A DNA stretch of 40,327 bases, from the NCBI GenBank assembly GCA_944391025.1, contig CALXSC010000013.1:1-40327 (forward strand), written 5' to 3'. Position numbers and translations under genes: made by a program. The notes under the pieces were generated by a model. The model did not search any database, was not told the DNA's origin, and saw only the letters and a list, made by a program, of their open reading frames with translations. Each line of letters starts with the position of its first letter. The stretch's first letter is position 1. This document shows positions 7,904 to 16,901 of the stretch, piece after piece. This stretch comes from an uncultured Rickettsiales bacterium. Lineage in GTDB: Bacteria > Pseudomonadota > Alphaproteobacteria > Rickettsiales > UBA1997.

Positions 7904-10444
7904 TTACATAGCCTGTGTAGCTTGTTCAATTTCCACCCCATCTCTTTGGCGTTTTTCTATTATTTTTTTTATAATACTATCAGCCGCAGATTTTTCTTCT
8001 TCAACTTCACTTGTCTTAGCTATCTCTGTTGATAGTGAAACATTATCCACAAAAGGCATAGGAACAGCCATAGCCAAAAGTTGTTCAATCGTCATGCCAT
8101 GATTTTTGCCAAGCATTTCTTTGAGTATATCTTCAAAAGGCTTTCCATCTACGCTTTCTATTGCATCAGATAATTTGCCTTCCCTTAGATTGTTTATTGA
8201 CCTCATAATATCTCCCCTTGTATCGCCATATAGCTTTAAATTTGTACCACTTTTAAAATAATCAGAAAAGGGCTTATTTTCCAATGGACTACCATCTAAA
8301 ATAGCCTTAAGTTGATATTCGCCAGTATCAAAATCAGCTTTTCCAGCAATTCCCATTCCAATATAAAATCTTGGTTTATAAAATGCCTTTGGAGTTACAG
8401 TCATTGTAGATAATTCCCTAATTTTATCAACGACCTCTTCTATATTTTTAGAACTCCTATTATTTGACATATCTTTTAGACTATCCCCTATTTCCGACTG
8501 CATCTTGCTATAGCTATTTTCCCTGTGCCATACCGTTGAATTAACATTAAAAAAACTACAATCGCCATCTTTATTTCTAACAAAAACTTTTGGTGCTATT
8601 TTTAATTTTTCTTCCACAAGTTTCCTTGTGCCACTTTTTTCATCAAATATTTCAGCCGCGTCTATCTCGCCGTTCTTCATCTTTTCAACAGCCCTTTCAA
8701 ATGTAAGTTCATTAATGTATAAAATAGTTCCAGCCTTTATCTTTGAACCATACAAAGGACTATTAATCTCCGGATCTTTAGTTACTAAAAATTTAAATCT
8801 TCCTCCGCCTAAAAATTTTTCTTCCTGCCCTTCAAATCTATAGTCCAAACCAATGCCAATTGACACTTCAGGATTCATAAACTCATCAACTCTTTCTTTA
8901 GCCGTAGATCCCTTTCCAAGCGCAAACATGTGCAGCTGATACGAGTTTAAAAAATAATTAAAATCTGGTTTTTTACCATCCCATCTGCTGAAATCTCCCT
9001 TATCATTTACAGATTTCATTACATCTTCCTTTATCTCTTCCATTCTTATAAGAATCATATTTTGAGCCTCAGGAGTAGAATTTCCAAGCGCTTTAGCCAG
9101 TTCAATATATTCAGCAACAGAATATGCTTCATATAAAGTAATTGGCATTCTCTTAAGTCTTTTTAATGTTTTTCTAACCGTTTCTCTTAATAGAGTAGTA
9201 TCTTTTCCAGCTTTGGTACCATATCTATATAATCTTTTAAATCTATTTTCAATCCCTTTAATCTTCTGAGCCTTTTCTCCAGAATAATATTCGTAGTTTT
9301 CCATAAATTTTTCAGCCATATCAAATATTTCAGCATCAGTTTTATCCATAAGGGCAAAGCTTAATAAATACTTTCCATCAACACCCTTTAAAAATTTTCT
9401 ATTCTCACCAATTTCTCCTGGTCTTATTGACTTTGCAGCAAAAGCTTTAGTTGCAGTTGGTCCAACTATACCCTTTGTAAGCGTTGATATTCCAACAGTT
9501 ACAGCCTTTTCACCGACCTTTGTTAAAGCAGCAACTCCTGGTATAAATCCAAATGGAACGGATACCAATAGGGAAGCAGCCGTTGAGCCCAACTGTATGG
9601 CCGTGCCTGTTGATATATTTGATTTATACTGCAGCGCATTCTTATCCTCATTACCAAATAATTGCATCAGATCAGAGTCCTTCTGTTCTTTAAATTCCAT
9701 AAAACACCCCCTTCTAATAGACAGGAAATCGCCATGTACATTTTTCTCTTCCTCCGTCTCAGCAAAGCTCATTATATCCTCATGAAACACAACATCCGTA
9801 GATATTCCATTTTCTCTAACATATTCAGCCAGCTTGCTCCTAAATTCTTCAGGTTTTGAGTCCTCCAAAAGCGAGCATCCATATAGCATTAAATCCAAAT
9901 TTTTAACATAATGAAATTTTTTTCTATCTATTTTAGATTTTGATAAAACTTCGTCAGAAATATCCTTTATCGCAAATTTTTTTTCAAAAAAATCACCAAT
10001 TTGTTTTGGGGTCATAGTCAAAGCCATGTCAACCACATATTCAAGTTTTTTCGCTTTTGATTTTTTTATAGATTTTGATATGGCGTTATTTATTGGATCC
10101 TTAAGGGCAATTGAAGCAGCCATACCAAGACCAGTAGCAAACACAATAGGCATTACAGCAACCCCAGCAACACTAACTGCGCCAAGAGCAGCAATTCCAC
10201 CAATAACAGTTCCAGCAATTGCGCCAGGACCATATATAGCAAGTTCTAGCCCAATATCCCTTAAATACTCTGAAACTTTTCGCTTTCTCTGTAATTTAGA
10301 AGTTGGTTCATATCTATAATATCGCCTTAAAAATTCTGAATTAACGTCATCATAAACTTCGCCAAATAAAGAAATATCTGAAGTATCACTAATAGATACT
10401 TCATCAACTTCACTTAGAGTACGTGTTCTCGGTCTATTGAGCAT
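7904..10444 (-). CDS. Large hypothetical protein with two Gly/Ala-rich hydrophobic segments
   Basis: An 846-residue protein I do not recognise. There is no N-terminal signal peptide: it begins with a charged, Ser/Thr-rich stretch (1-60). A long hydrophobic Gly/Ala/Val block at about 66-113 (YGPGAIAGTVIGGIAALGAV and onward) and a second at about 277-309 (GSTAASLLVSVPFGFIPGVA) could each form a membrane hairpin. Between and after them the chain is soluble, charged and mostly helical. A Gly-rich beta-looking part lies near 555-580. The C-terminus is Glu/Lys-rich. Codon use looks like its neighbours, and it is transcribed alone towards yajC. Hydrophobic hairpins without a signal peptide are seen in some secreted effectors and pore formers; that is inference only. 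Confidence 0.75.
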   Translation of the reverse strand: MLNRPRTRTLSEVDEVSISDTSDISLFGEVYDDVNSEFLRRYYRYEPTSKLQRKRKVSEYLRDIGLELAIYGPGAIAGTVIGGIAALGAVSVAGVAVMPIVFATGLGMAASIALKDPINNAISKSIKKSKAKKLEYVVDMALTMTPKQIGDFFEKKFAIKDISDEVLSKSKIDRKKFHYVKNLDLMLYGCSLLEDSKPEEFRSKLAEYVRENGISTDVVFHEDIMSFAETEEEKNVHGDFLSIRRGCFMEFKEQKDSDLMQLFGNEDKNALQYKSNISTGTAIQLGSTAASLLVSVPFGFIPGVAALTKVGEKAVTVGISTLTKGIVGPTATKAFAAKSIRPGEIGENRKFLKGVDGKYLLSFALMDKTDAEIFDMAEKFMENYEYYSGEKAQKIKGIENRFKRLYRYGTKAGKDTTLLRETVRKTLKRLKRMPITLYEAYSVAEYIELAKALGNSTPEAQNMILIRMEEIKEDVMKSVNDKGDFSRWDGKKPDFNYFLNSYQLHMFALGKGSTAKERVDEFMNPEVSIGIGLDYRFEGQEEKFLGGGRFKFLVTKDPEINSPLYGSKIKAGTILYINELTFERAVEKMKNGEIDAAEIFDEKSGTRKLVEEKLKIAPKVFVRNKDGDCSFFNVNSTVWHRENSYSKMQSEIGDSLKDMSNNRSSKNIEEVVDKIRELSTMTVTPKAFYKPRFYIGMGIAGKADFDTGEYQLKAILDGSPLENKPFSDYFKSGTNLKLYGDTRGDIMRSINNLREGKLSDAIESVDGKPFEDILKEMLGKNHGMTIEQLLAMAVPMPFVDNVSLSTEIAKTSEVEEEKSAADSIIKKIIEKRQRDGVEIEQATQAM

Positions 10445-10568
10445 AAAAAAACAATTGATAATTATTTATTATAGTATATATTTTTACATTAAATATCAAT
10501 ACAAAAAAATTATATTTTTCTATTGATTTTTATAGTAATTTTAATAGGTTTTAATCATTAAGAAGCTA

Positions 10569-11249
10569 ATGGATATGCAGTTAAGTTTTTCTTTTCCAAT
10601 GAATGTAGATATATACGACACTAGAAATTTCATAGTGCATGATGGAAATAGAGACATATTTGATTTTATAACCTCATCGCTATTAATTAGTGAAGGAACA
10701 TACTTTTTAACAGGACCAAAAAGCAGCGGAAAGACCTATATATGCAATATATGGAATAGATTAAAGGGCGCATCATTTATAGAATTGGATATTTTCAGCA
10801 AAAGCCATAGGGATTTCATAGGCGCAATAGAAAACACAATACAAGAAAACGGCAAATATATTTTAGAAGATATAGAGCAAATTAACATTCCAGAGGAACA
10901 TTTGCTATATTTAATAAATATAATTACAGAAAAGAAAGCAACCCTATTAATTACAAGCACAAAATATATTCACGATTTTAATTTTACCATACCAGATTTA
11001 AATTCAAGATTTAGCAATATATTCAACTTCATTATGAATGATTTAAATGATGAATCAAAACAGAAAATAATATTTAAATTACTTTCCGACAAACAAATGA
11101 ATATAGACTCAAATATTTTGCTTTATATTTCAAAAAAAATAAGCGGAAACTATAGTGAAATCTTAAACTTCATAAAAAAACTTGAAGAGAGAGTACAAAG
11201 CAACGAAATTAAAAGAATAACAGTCTCAATGGTAAAAGAACTGCTTTAG
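10569..11249 (+). CDS. hdaA: DnaA-related regulatory inactivator Hda (HdaA)
   Basis: A 226-residue AAA+ protein related to the DnaA ATPase domain. The N-terminal QLSFSF (4-9) fits the beta-clamp-binding motif of Hda. Walker A is GPKSSGKT (49-56), Walker B is the variant YILEDIE (97-103), sensor I is in LLITSTK (126-132), and the box VII arginine is Arg147 (DLNSRFSN). The DnaA DNA-binding domain IV is missing, as in Hda. In alphaproteobacteria HdaA with the sliding clamp stimulates hydrolysis of DnaA-ATP and so limits re-initiation. This pairs with the DnaA-box-like cluster near 34 kb. It stands alone, and the short repeat and GC-rich cluster begin just after its stop. Confidence 0.88.
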   Translation: MDMQLSFSFPMNVDIYDTRNFIVHDGNRDIFDFITSSLLISEGTYFLTGPKSSGKTYICNIWNRLKGASFIELDIFSKSHRDFIGAIENTIQENGKYILEDIEQINIPEEHLLYLINIITEKKATLLITSTKYIHDFNFTIPDLNSRFSNIFNFIMNDLNDESKQKIIFKLLSDKQMNIDSNILLYISKKISGNYSEILNFIKKLEERVQSNEIKRITVSMVKELL

Positions 11250-11260
11250 ATTAATATAAA

Positions 11261-11282
11261 AGGTCTTCGGCATAAATAGTTT
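11261..11282 (+). repeat. Short dispersed repeat, copy 3 (divergent)
   Basis: AGGTCTTCGGCATAAATAG matches copy 1 in the same orientation relative to the adjoining GC-rich cluster (consensus CTTC-S-GYATAAATARTTT). It lies 11 bases after the hda stop codon. Confidence 0.4.
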
Positions 11283-11344
11283 GCCATATGTCAATAGCTT
11301 AGCCTAATTTGATTTTCTATTGCATATTTTTTTCCAAAAAATTC

Positions 11345-11707
11345 ATCTTCGCTCACTCATTCGTTTCTCTACGGCAAACTACAGTGATACGCAGGCTGCT
11401 ATTGCAAGCAAGTGCGAAGGCAAGGGGAAATGTGCTTGCACAATTTCACCAGCGTAGGGCTTTAGCCCGAGTGTTTGCCAAAGCACGATTGGAGCGAAGC
11501 GATGGCTCAAGTGCGAAGGCAAGGGGAAATGTGCTTGCACAATTTCACCAGCGTAGGGCTTTAGCCCGAGTGTTTGCCGAAGCACGATTGGAGCGAAGCG
11601 ATGGCTCAAGTGCAAAGGCAAGGGGATTCAAGCTTGCTTGAAATCACCAATGAGTGGCTTTAGCCTGAGTGTTTGCTGAAGCACGATTGGAGCGAAGCGA
11701 TGGCTCA
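11345..11707 (+). repeat. Head module plus three 99-bp tandem repeat units
   Basis: A head module (about 11345-11410, with CGGCAAACTACAGTG and CGCAGGCTGC) is followed by three contiguous 99-bp units at 11411-11509, 11510-11608 and 11609-11707. Units 1 and 2 are almost identical; unit 3 differs mainly in its first hairpin. There AAATGTGC-tt-GCACAATTT is replaced by TTCAAGC-tt-GCTTGAA, so both arms changed and the palindrome is kept. The second hairpin is GGGCT-tt-AGCCC. Because 99 is a multiple of three, an open frame runs through the array, but it has no gene-like features and a matching open frame exists on the other strand. Confidence 0.88.
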
Positions 11708-11853
11708 AGCTTGATTTGCTCCCACTTCGTGCTTCTTGCTCCTTGCAGTCGCTTCGGCACTTCGCCCGACGACAAGCTAGAAAACTGAAGCAAGCTTCGT
11801 TTTCTCGGGCTTCGTGCTTTAAAAAAACAATAAACGCGACCAGGCGAAGGCCT

Positions 11854-11970
11854 AGGGGAAATTTTTCAGCCGCAATACTAGAAAAAGCACTTGAAAATAA
11901 TGTTCCTTCAAATCCTCCATCAAGCCCTGCACTTTCTCAGCTGAAAAATTTCTCTGCGGCCGCCCCTTAG
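11854..11970. repeat. Hairpin element ending in GCGGCCGC
   Basis: Near-perfect arms AGGGGAAATTTTTCAGC (11854-11870) and 11940-11955 enclose about 70 bases. The right arm is followed by TGCGGCCGCCCCT (11955-11967), as in the element at 4329-4725. Nothing coding is seen here. It may be a partial copy of that element. Confidence 0.55.
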
Positions 11971-12008
11971 TTTATAAAACCACAATACGCTATTTTAAAA
12001 ACTGGGAC

Positions 12009-12167
12009 TGTTTACCTTATATTAATATAATCCGTCATCACGAGAAAAACGATGTTTTTTGTTGTAATCTCGTGAAGTGAAATACTGCCCGAGATTGCCA
12101 CGTCCGCTGCACTTCCTCGCAAAGACGGAATTTATTTGCAATTGATTATATTAATATAAGGTAAACA
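12009..12167. mobile_element. 159-bp palindromic element with 24-bp perfect TIRs
   Basis: Bases 12009-12032 (beginning TGTTTACCTTATATTAATAT) are the exact reverse complement of 12144-12167. A nested pair TCCGTC-x4-CGAG and CTCG-x4-GACGGA lies just inside. The core holds CTCGCAAAGACGGA, resembling a repeat type (GTCTTTGCGAGGAAGTG on the minus strand) that I recall from several bacterial genomes. There is no coding sequence. It sits 84 bases before the truncated ileS. Confidence 0.8.
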
Positions 12168-12250
12168 AATCCAAAAACTATATAAATTTTTATTGTAAAA
12201 AAATAAAAAGAGTTTTAATATCTTTATACAAAACAATATTTTTAAAATTG

Positions 12251-13048
12251 ATGAGTGATTTAAATTCGGTTCATTTGCAAAATTTTCCTGATGTTTCAAA
12301 TATAATATTTGAAACGGAATTGGTGGAAGAAATGGATTTGGTAAAGGAAATATGTTCTACGGCATTATTTTTAAGAGATAGAGAAAATCTAAGAGTTAGG
12401 CTTCCATTGAGCAAAATTAGAATTATTGGTCAAGGTATGGAAAATCTAAAAAAGTACCAGGATATTATAGCTGAAGAAATAAATGTAAAAAATGTCATAT
12501 TTGAAGAAAATATTGGAGAATTGGCTAGTTTTATAGTTGAGGTTGATTTAAAAAAACTTGGCGCTAAATACGGTGAAAAGCTTAAGGAAATAATGAAGGC
12601 TGTAAAAGATAATAAATGGAGCAAATTGGAAGATTCAAAGGTTGAAATTGCGGGAAATGTTCTTGAAAAGGATGAATATTCAATAAAGCTTAAACCTAAA
12701 GATAAGGATGCTAAAAATATACAGCCGCTATCAAATAATAAAGCGCTAATTGAATTGGATTTTACAGTTACGCCAGAATTGGAATTGGAAGGTATAGCAA
12801 GGGATTTAGTCAGGATGATTCAACAGAATAGAAAGGATGCAAATCTTGATATTTCTGACAGAATAACACTATCTATAAAAACTAACTCGCCAATGTTAAT
12901 AAAGGCTATAGAAAATAATTCTGATTATATTAGAGGCCAAACATTAGCTAGAGATTTAAAGATAGTTAATGATATGTCCGAAGAGTTTTCATTTGGCGAT
13001 GATTTTAATAATGATTTTATAACAATTGGATTTACCGTTATAAAATAA
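12251..13048 (+). pseudogene. ileS: Isoleucyl-tRNA synthetase, C-terminal remnant
   Basis: The 265-residue frame matches only the end of a type-2 (eukaryote-like) IleRS: the anticodon-binding start SVHLQNFPD, then the C-terminal LEGIARDLVRMIQQNRKDANL and ISDRITLSI. The catalytic Rossmann domain with HIGH and KMSKS and the CP1 editing domain, about three quarters of a normal protein near 1,050 residues, are missing. Upstream sequence is repeats and a TIR element. ATG at 12251 (or TTG at 12248) could be used for translation, but a start here is probably accidental. The frame has no internal stops, so the break may be recent, or a repeat-mediated rearrangement or assembly join may have moved the 5' part. 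An intact ileS must exist elsewhere in the genome. Confidence 0.85.
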
Positions 13049-13113
13049 AATTAAACTTTACTTTTATCTAAAAAAGAATATAATATTTACATTGTTAATA
13101 TTATAAAATTGTT

Positions 13114-13930
13114 ATGTTGGAAATACAAAACTTGGATAAACAAGCTTTAATGGATACAATCCGGGAATTTCAATTGCATTTTTTTTGGAGAAGAGGAAAC
13201 ACCGGAGAATCTAGCTATAACAGAAGCTTCTGATGATTTTATTGAAGAAGTGCTAAAAATCAGAATACAGATGAAGAAGTATTGGGTTTAATTATAAGAA
13301 ATTTTAGAAATATAGGTCCAGATACTTTATTAAGCATATTAATCATTCAGACGAAGGAACGGTATCAAACGAATTAATTATGGAAATTTTGGCAAGAAGG
13401 CCAATAACAGAATTGGAAAATATAGGCATTGATATAATATCTAGCTCAAAAATCAATATAGATACGCTCAAAAGCGTGCTAGTTCAATTAAAATTTGAAA
13501 ACACAGGACTGTCAGAATTATTTTTATCCCATAGGCTGCTGCAAACAAGTGAAGATTTTAAAAAAATATATGATAAAATTATAATTAATCAAAAATCTGC
13601 TTTAAACTTTTTCAGTTATTTGATTATTTTATACCGGATTTTATGTCTGACAATCCTGAATTAACAGAACATTTAAAATTAATTGATGAATTAGAACCGC
13701 ATAACAGAGAGAATCCTGTACTGGCATTGCAAATTTTAGGAAAAAGATTAGAACTAGACTTCAAAGCGTTAGACGAAGAAAATAAAGAATATATTAAATC
13801 TGCGTTAGATGCCCAACCAGCATTAAAAGACAGGCTAAACCAATACTCTAAAGGTATTAATTTAGGCGATTTAATTGTTGAAAATATCAATAAACCAGCA
13901 ATGCAAATTAGTGCTACACTTTCTGTATAG
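13114..13930 (+). pseudogene. Frameshifted hypothetical gene
   Basis: One ancestral frame of about 270 codons can be rebuilt by four single-base corrections: near the T8 run at 13179-13186, the A5 run at 13255-13259, near 13341, and near 13604. The rebuilt product starts MLEIQNLDKQALMDTIREFQ, passes through NIGPDTLLSILNHSDEGT and MEILARRPITELENI, and ends in NKPAMQISATLSV. It is helical and acidic with no signal peptide. I do not recognise the family. All breaks are single-base, three of them at or beside short homopolymers, so sequencing error must be excluded, but the neighbouring ileS remnant favours genuine decay. The longest intact pieces are 13380-13664 and 13643-13930. Confidence 0.7.
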
Positions 13931-13945
13931 GTTCTAATAAATGAA

Positions 13946-13986
13946 ATAAATGTCACTATATTGAATATAGTGACATTTATTGTTTT
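13946..13986. terminator. Bidirectional intrinsic terminator
   Basis: A perfect 15-bp stem, ATAAATGTCACTATA (13946-13960) with 13966-13980, closes a TTGAA loop and is followed by TGTTTTT on the plus strand. It separates the plus-strand pseudogene from thrS converging on the minus strand and could serve both. Confidence 0.85.
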
Positions 13987-14010
13987 TAAAAAATCTTCTT
14001 GCTATAAAGA

Positions 14011-15936
14011 TTATAAATCAAATCCATTGCTCTTTTCTTCAACTTTTTTCTTAAGCTTAGAAATAAATTCACCAACCCCCATAGAGAATTGTTTATCGCT
14101 TCCTAAAACCCTGAGCGTAATTGAATTATTTTCTTTTTCCTTATCGCCGACAATAATTAGGAAAGGAACTTTTGCTAATGAGTGCTCTCTAATCTTATAG
14201 TTTAAAGTCTCATTTGATAAATCCTTGTCAATTCTAAATCCTTCTTTTTTAAATTTAGAATATAGTTCATTGCAATAATCCTCAACATTCTCGTTGATGT
14301 TTAGAATCACGCCCTGCAATGGATTTAGCCATAATGGGAATTTTCCTTCTGTATCTTCAATTAGAATACCCATAAATCTTTCTATTGAACCTAATAAAGC
14401 TCTGTGAATCATAATTGGCTCATGTTTTTCACCATCCTGCCCTATATAGCTCATTTTAAATCTAGGTGGCAAGTTCATATCAAGCTGAATTGTTCCAACC
14501 TGCCAATCCCTGCCCATTGCATCTTTTAGTACAAACTCAAGTTTAGGCCCATAGAATGCGCCTTCTCCAGGAAATATTGTAAAGTCAAGGTTCAATTTTT
14601 TTAGAGCATCAGCAAGCGCTTTTTCAGAAATATCCCATATTTCTTCACTGCCGATTCTGTTTTCTGGTCTTGTTGACAGCTTAATAACAACGTTTTTAAA
14701 GCCGAAGTCCTTGTAAATACTTAAACAGAATTGAGTAGTTTCAATGATTTGTTGCTCAACCTGCTCAGGAGTACAAAAGATATGGGCATCGTCTTGTGTA
14801 AATTCTCTAACTCTTAAAAAGCCGTTTAGCGCGCCGCTAGCCTCATATCTATTAACCCTGCCGAATTCAGCCATCTTTATAGGCAAATCTTTATAGGATT
14901 TTATGCCCTGATTGTAAATCAAAATTCCGCCTGGACAGTTCATAGGTTTTACACAAAATTGTGTATCGTCTTCCATTTTTCCAGAATAGTTATGCTCACC
15001 ATACTTTTCCCAGTGGCCGGAAGTTTCCCATAGGCAACGGTTCATAACTCTAGGCGTTGAAACCTCTATATAACCTGCAGCTTCTTGCTTTCCTCTCATG
15101 TGGGCTACAAGCGCATTAAATATAAATAAACCCTTTGGATGATAGAAAGGTGCGCCCGGTGCAAATTCTGGATCAAAATGCGCCAAATCCATAGCCTTTA
15201 CAATTTTCTTATGGTCTCTTTTTTCCGCTTCTTGCAAAAATTCAAAATACTTTTCTAAATCCTCTTTGCTTGCCCAGGCTGTACCATAGATTCTCTGCAG
15301 CATTTTTTTGCTGCTATCGCCTCTCCAGTAAGCACCGGCAACCTTAGTTAATTTAAAGAATTTTAAATATCTAGCGGAAGGAACGTGCGGACCTCTGCAT
15401 AGATCCACAAAATCACCCAATTTATAGATTGTAAGCTTTTCATCCTCAGGCAAATCATTAATTAATTCAACCTTATAGATTTCACCCATATCTTTAAATA
15501 GTTTTAGAGCATCCTTTCTAGAAATTTCTTCACAGGAGAATTTTACATCTTCCTTGACTATTTCATTCATTTTCTTTTCAATAGCTTCAAAATCATTCTC
15601 TGAAAAAGGTTTTTCCCTGTCAAAATCATAGTAAAAACCATTTTCAATAGATGGACCAATTGCTACTAGCGCATCTGGAAATAGTTGTTTTACCGCATAA
15701 GCCATTAGATGTGCTGTTGAATGTCTAATAATTTCTAAACCTTCTGGTGAAAATTTATCTATAAACTCAACATCACAATTTTTATCTATTTCTCTAGAGA
15801 GGTCAGAAAGCTTTCCATTAATTTTTAAAGCAACAGAACCTTTCAATTTGTCATCATTTAAAGCCTTTAATAGTTGGAAACCATTAACAGGATTTTCAAA
15901 CTCTTTAACAGAATTATTTGCATTAATTTTAATCAT
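14011..15936 (-). CDS. thrS: Threonyl-tRNA synthetase
   Basis: A 641-residue class II synthetase that charges tRNA-Thr. Domains in order: TGS (about 1-62), the editing domain with His72 and His76 (RHSTAHLMAYAV) and the DLCRGPHVPS segment, then the catalytic core (about 240-535) with motif 2 (EFGRVNRYEASGALNG and VREFTQDDAHIF) and motif 3 (PIMIHRALLGSIERF), and the anticodon-binding domain (about 540-641). Length is normal and all expected motifs are intact. It stands alone on the minus strand between a strong terminator and a 389-base upstream region with small hairpins. No start later than 15936 would preserve the TGS domain. Confidence 0.97.
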   Translation of the reverse strand: MIKINANNSVKEFENPVNGFQLLKALNDDKLKGSVALKINGKLSDLSREIDKNCDVEFIDKFSPEGLEIIRHSTAHLMAYAVKQLFPDALVAIGPSIENGFYYDFDREKPFSENDFEAIEKKMNEIVKEDVKFSCEEISRKDALKLFKDMGEIYKVELINDLPEDEKLTIYKLGDFVDLCRGPHVPSARYLKFFKLTKVAGAYWRGDSSKKMLQRIYGTAWASKEDLEKYFEFLQEAEKRDHKKIVKAMDLAHFDPEFAPGAPFYHPKGLFIFNALVAHMRGKQEAAGYIEVSTPRVMNRCLWETSGHWEKYGEHNYSGKMEDDTQFCVKPMNCPGGILIYNQGIKSYKDLPIKMAEFGRVNRYEASGALNGFLRVREFTQDDAHIFCTPEQVEQQIIETTQFCLSIYKDFGFKNVVIKLSTRPENRIGSEEIWDISEKALADALKKLNLDFTIFPGEGAFYGPKLEFVLKDAMGRDWQVGTIQLDMNLPPRFKMSYIGQDGEKHEPIMIHRALLGSIERFMGILIEDTEGKFPLWLNPLQGVILNINENVEDYCNELYSKFKKEGFRIDKDLSNETLNYKIREHSLAKVPFLIIVGDKEKENNSITLRVLGSDKQFSMGVGEFISKLKKKVEEKSNGFDL

Positions 15937-16325
15937 TTTAATTTCTATATTTATTTATATATTTAGAACGCAATCATGCGGTGGGGTCAGGTCGCTATTT
16001 ATAGACCCGATATGGTGGTAATGAATAAAACTTTTTTATTTAGCATAACATTATTATATTATTCACAGATATAATAATAGTAAATATTTTTTAAAATGCA
16101 ATTATTAAATTATTAATTATATAAAAAATAAACATCAAAAATAATCATATAATTCAATGGCGCAACTAGAAATACTCCGAATTAACCCTGTAATTTGAAT
16201 ATTCCAATTATCAACAAGACGAACAAGTCAATATTTAAGCCAATATTTTGATATAAAAAAATTGTTGATAAATAAAAAAAATATTGTAGCTTAATATATT
16301 ATTAATAATAATTTTGGGGGAAATT
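15937..16325. other. Divergent intergenic region between thrS and the EF-hand gene
   Basis: 389 bases without a gene. In the first 80 bases (the thrS leader on the minus strand) two small hairpins can be drawn: CGCA-atca-TGCG at 15969-15980 and GGGTC 15984-15988 with GACCC 16014-16018. The rest is AT-rich and must hold divergent promoters; I cannot assign them confidently. GGGGG directly upstream of 16326 is the ribosome binding site of the EF-hand gene. Confidence 0.4.
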
Positions 16326-16895
16326 ATGATGAACAAAATATTAACTGCAAGTTTTGTATTGGGAGCATTAGCTTTTAGCAGTGTAAACGCTGAAGAAATA
16401 AAGGAAAAGCAAACCAGTGTCAAAACACAGCAAAAAATGAACATGAAAAATTCTGGCAAAGAAGACTTCATGAATAAAATGTTCAAAGAAATGGACAAGG
16501 ATAATGATGGCTTTGTCACTAAAAAGGAACATAAAGAATACTTGGAAAAAAGATTCAATGAATTAGATAAGAACAAAGACGGAGTTCTTACTGAAGATGA
16601 ATTTGTTATAAAAAACAAGAAAGCCAAAAAAGAAAATAAGGGTGATAAAAAAGGAGAATGCCCATATAGAGGTGAAAAAGCTTTCAAATCTTTAGATAAG
16701 AATGGTGATGGAAAAATAACTAAAAAAGAATTTGTAAAAGCTCAACAAAAGAATTTTAAAGAAATGGATAAGAATGACGATGGAAAAATTTCATATGAAG
16801 AATTTTCTGGTTTCAAAGAGGAAAAAATGAAAGCAAAGAAGGATATGAAGAAAAAAGAAATGAAGAAAGAAACTAAAGCAGAAGCGAAGAAATAA
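16326..16895 (+). CDS. Secreted EF-hand calcium-binding protein
   Basis: A 189-residue protein with a signal peptide (1-22, cleavage after VNA) and four canonical EF-hand loops: Asp57-Glu68 (DKDNDGFVTKKE), Asp81-Glu92 (DKNKDGVLTEDE), Asp124-Glu135 (DKNGDGKITKKE) and Asp148-Glu159 (DKNDDGKISYEE). Each keeps Asp at 1 and 5, Gly at 6 and Glu at 12, so calcium binding in the periplasm is likely. The tail is almost all Lys/Glu/Met. I chose ATG 16326 because a run of G sits 5 bases upstream; a TTG at 16314 would start within that ribosome binding site. The sigma-like gene follows after 6 bases. Small EF-hand proteins beside ECF sigma genes are common in alphaproteobacteria. Confidence 0.9.
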   Translation: MMNKILTASFVLGALAFSSVNAEEIKEKQTSVKTQQKMNMKNSGKEDFMNKMFKEMDKDNDGFVTKKEHKEYLEKRFNELDKNKDGVLTEDEFVIKNKKAKKENKGDKKGECPYRGEKAFKSLDKNGDGKITKKEFVKAQQKNFKEMDKNDDGKISYEEFSGFKEEKMKAKKDMKKKEMKKETKAEAKK

Positions 16896-16901
16896 TATCC
16901 T

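Noticed and set aside
11309..11641. Open frame running through the 99-bp tandem repeats (and another on the opposite strand)
   Set aside because: The frame is open only because the unit is a multiple of three; both strands are open, the product is a simple repeat, and no start or ribosome binding site supports it.
11345..11707. CRISPR array
   Set aside because: The units are contiguous with no unique spacers and contain several internal hairpins; no cas genes are nearby.
15937..16020. T-box or tRNA gene upstream of thrS
   Set aside because: No T-box sequence or cloverleaf with TTCGA-type loop is visible; only two short stems can be drawn, and T-boxes are not expected in alphaproteobacteria.
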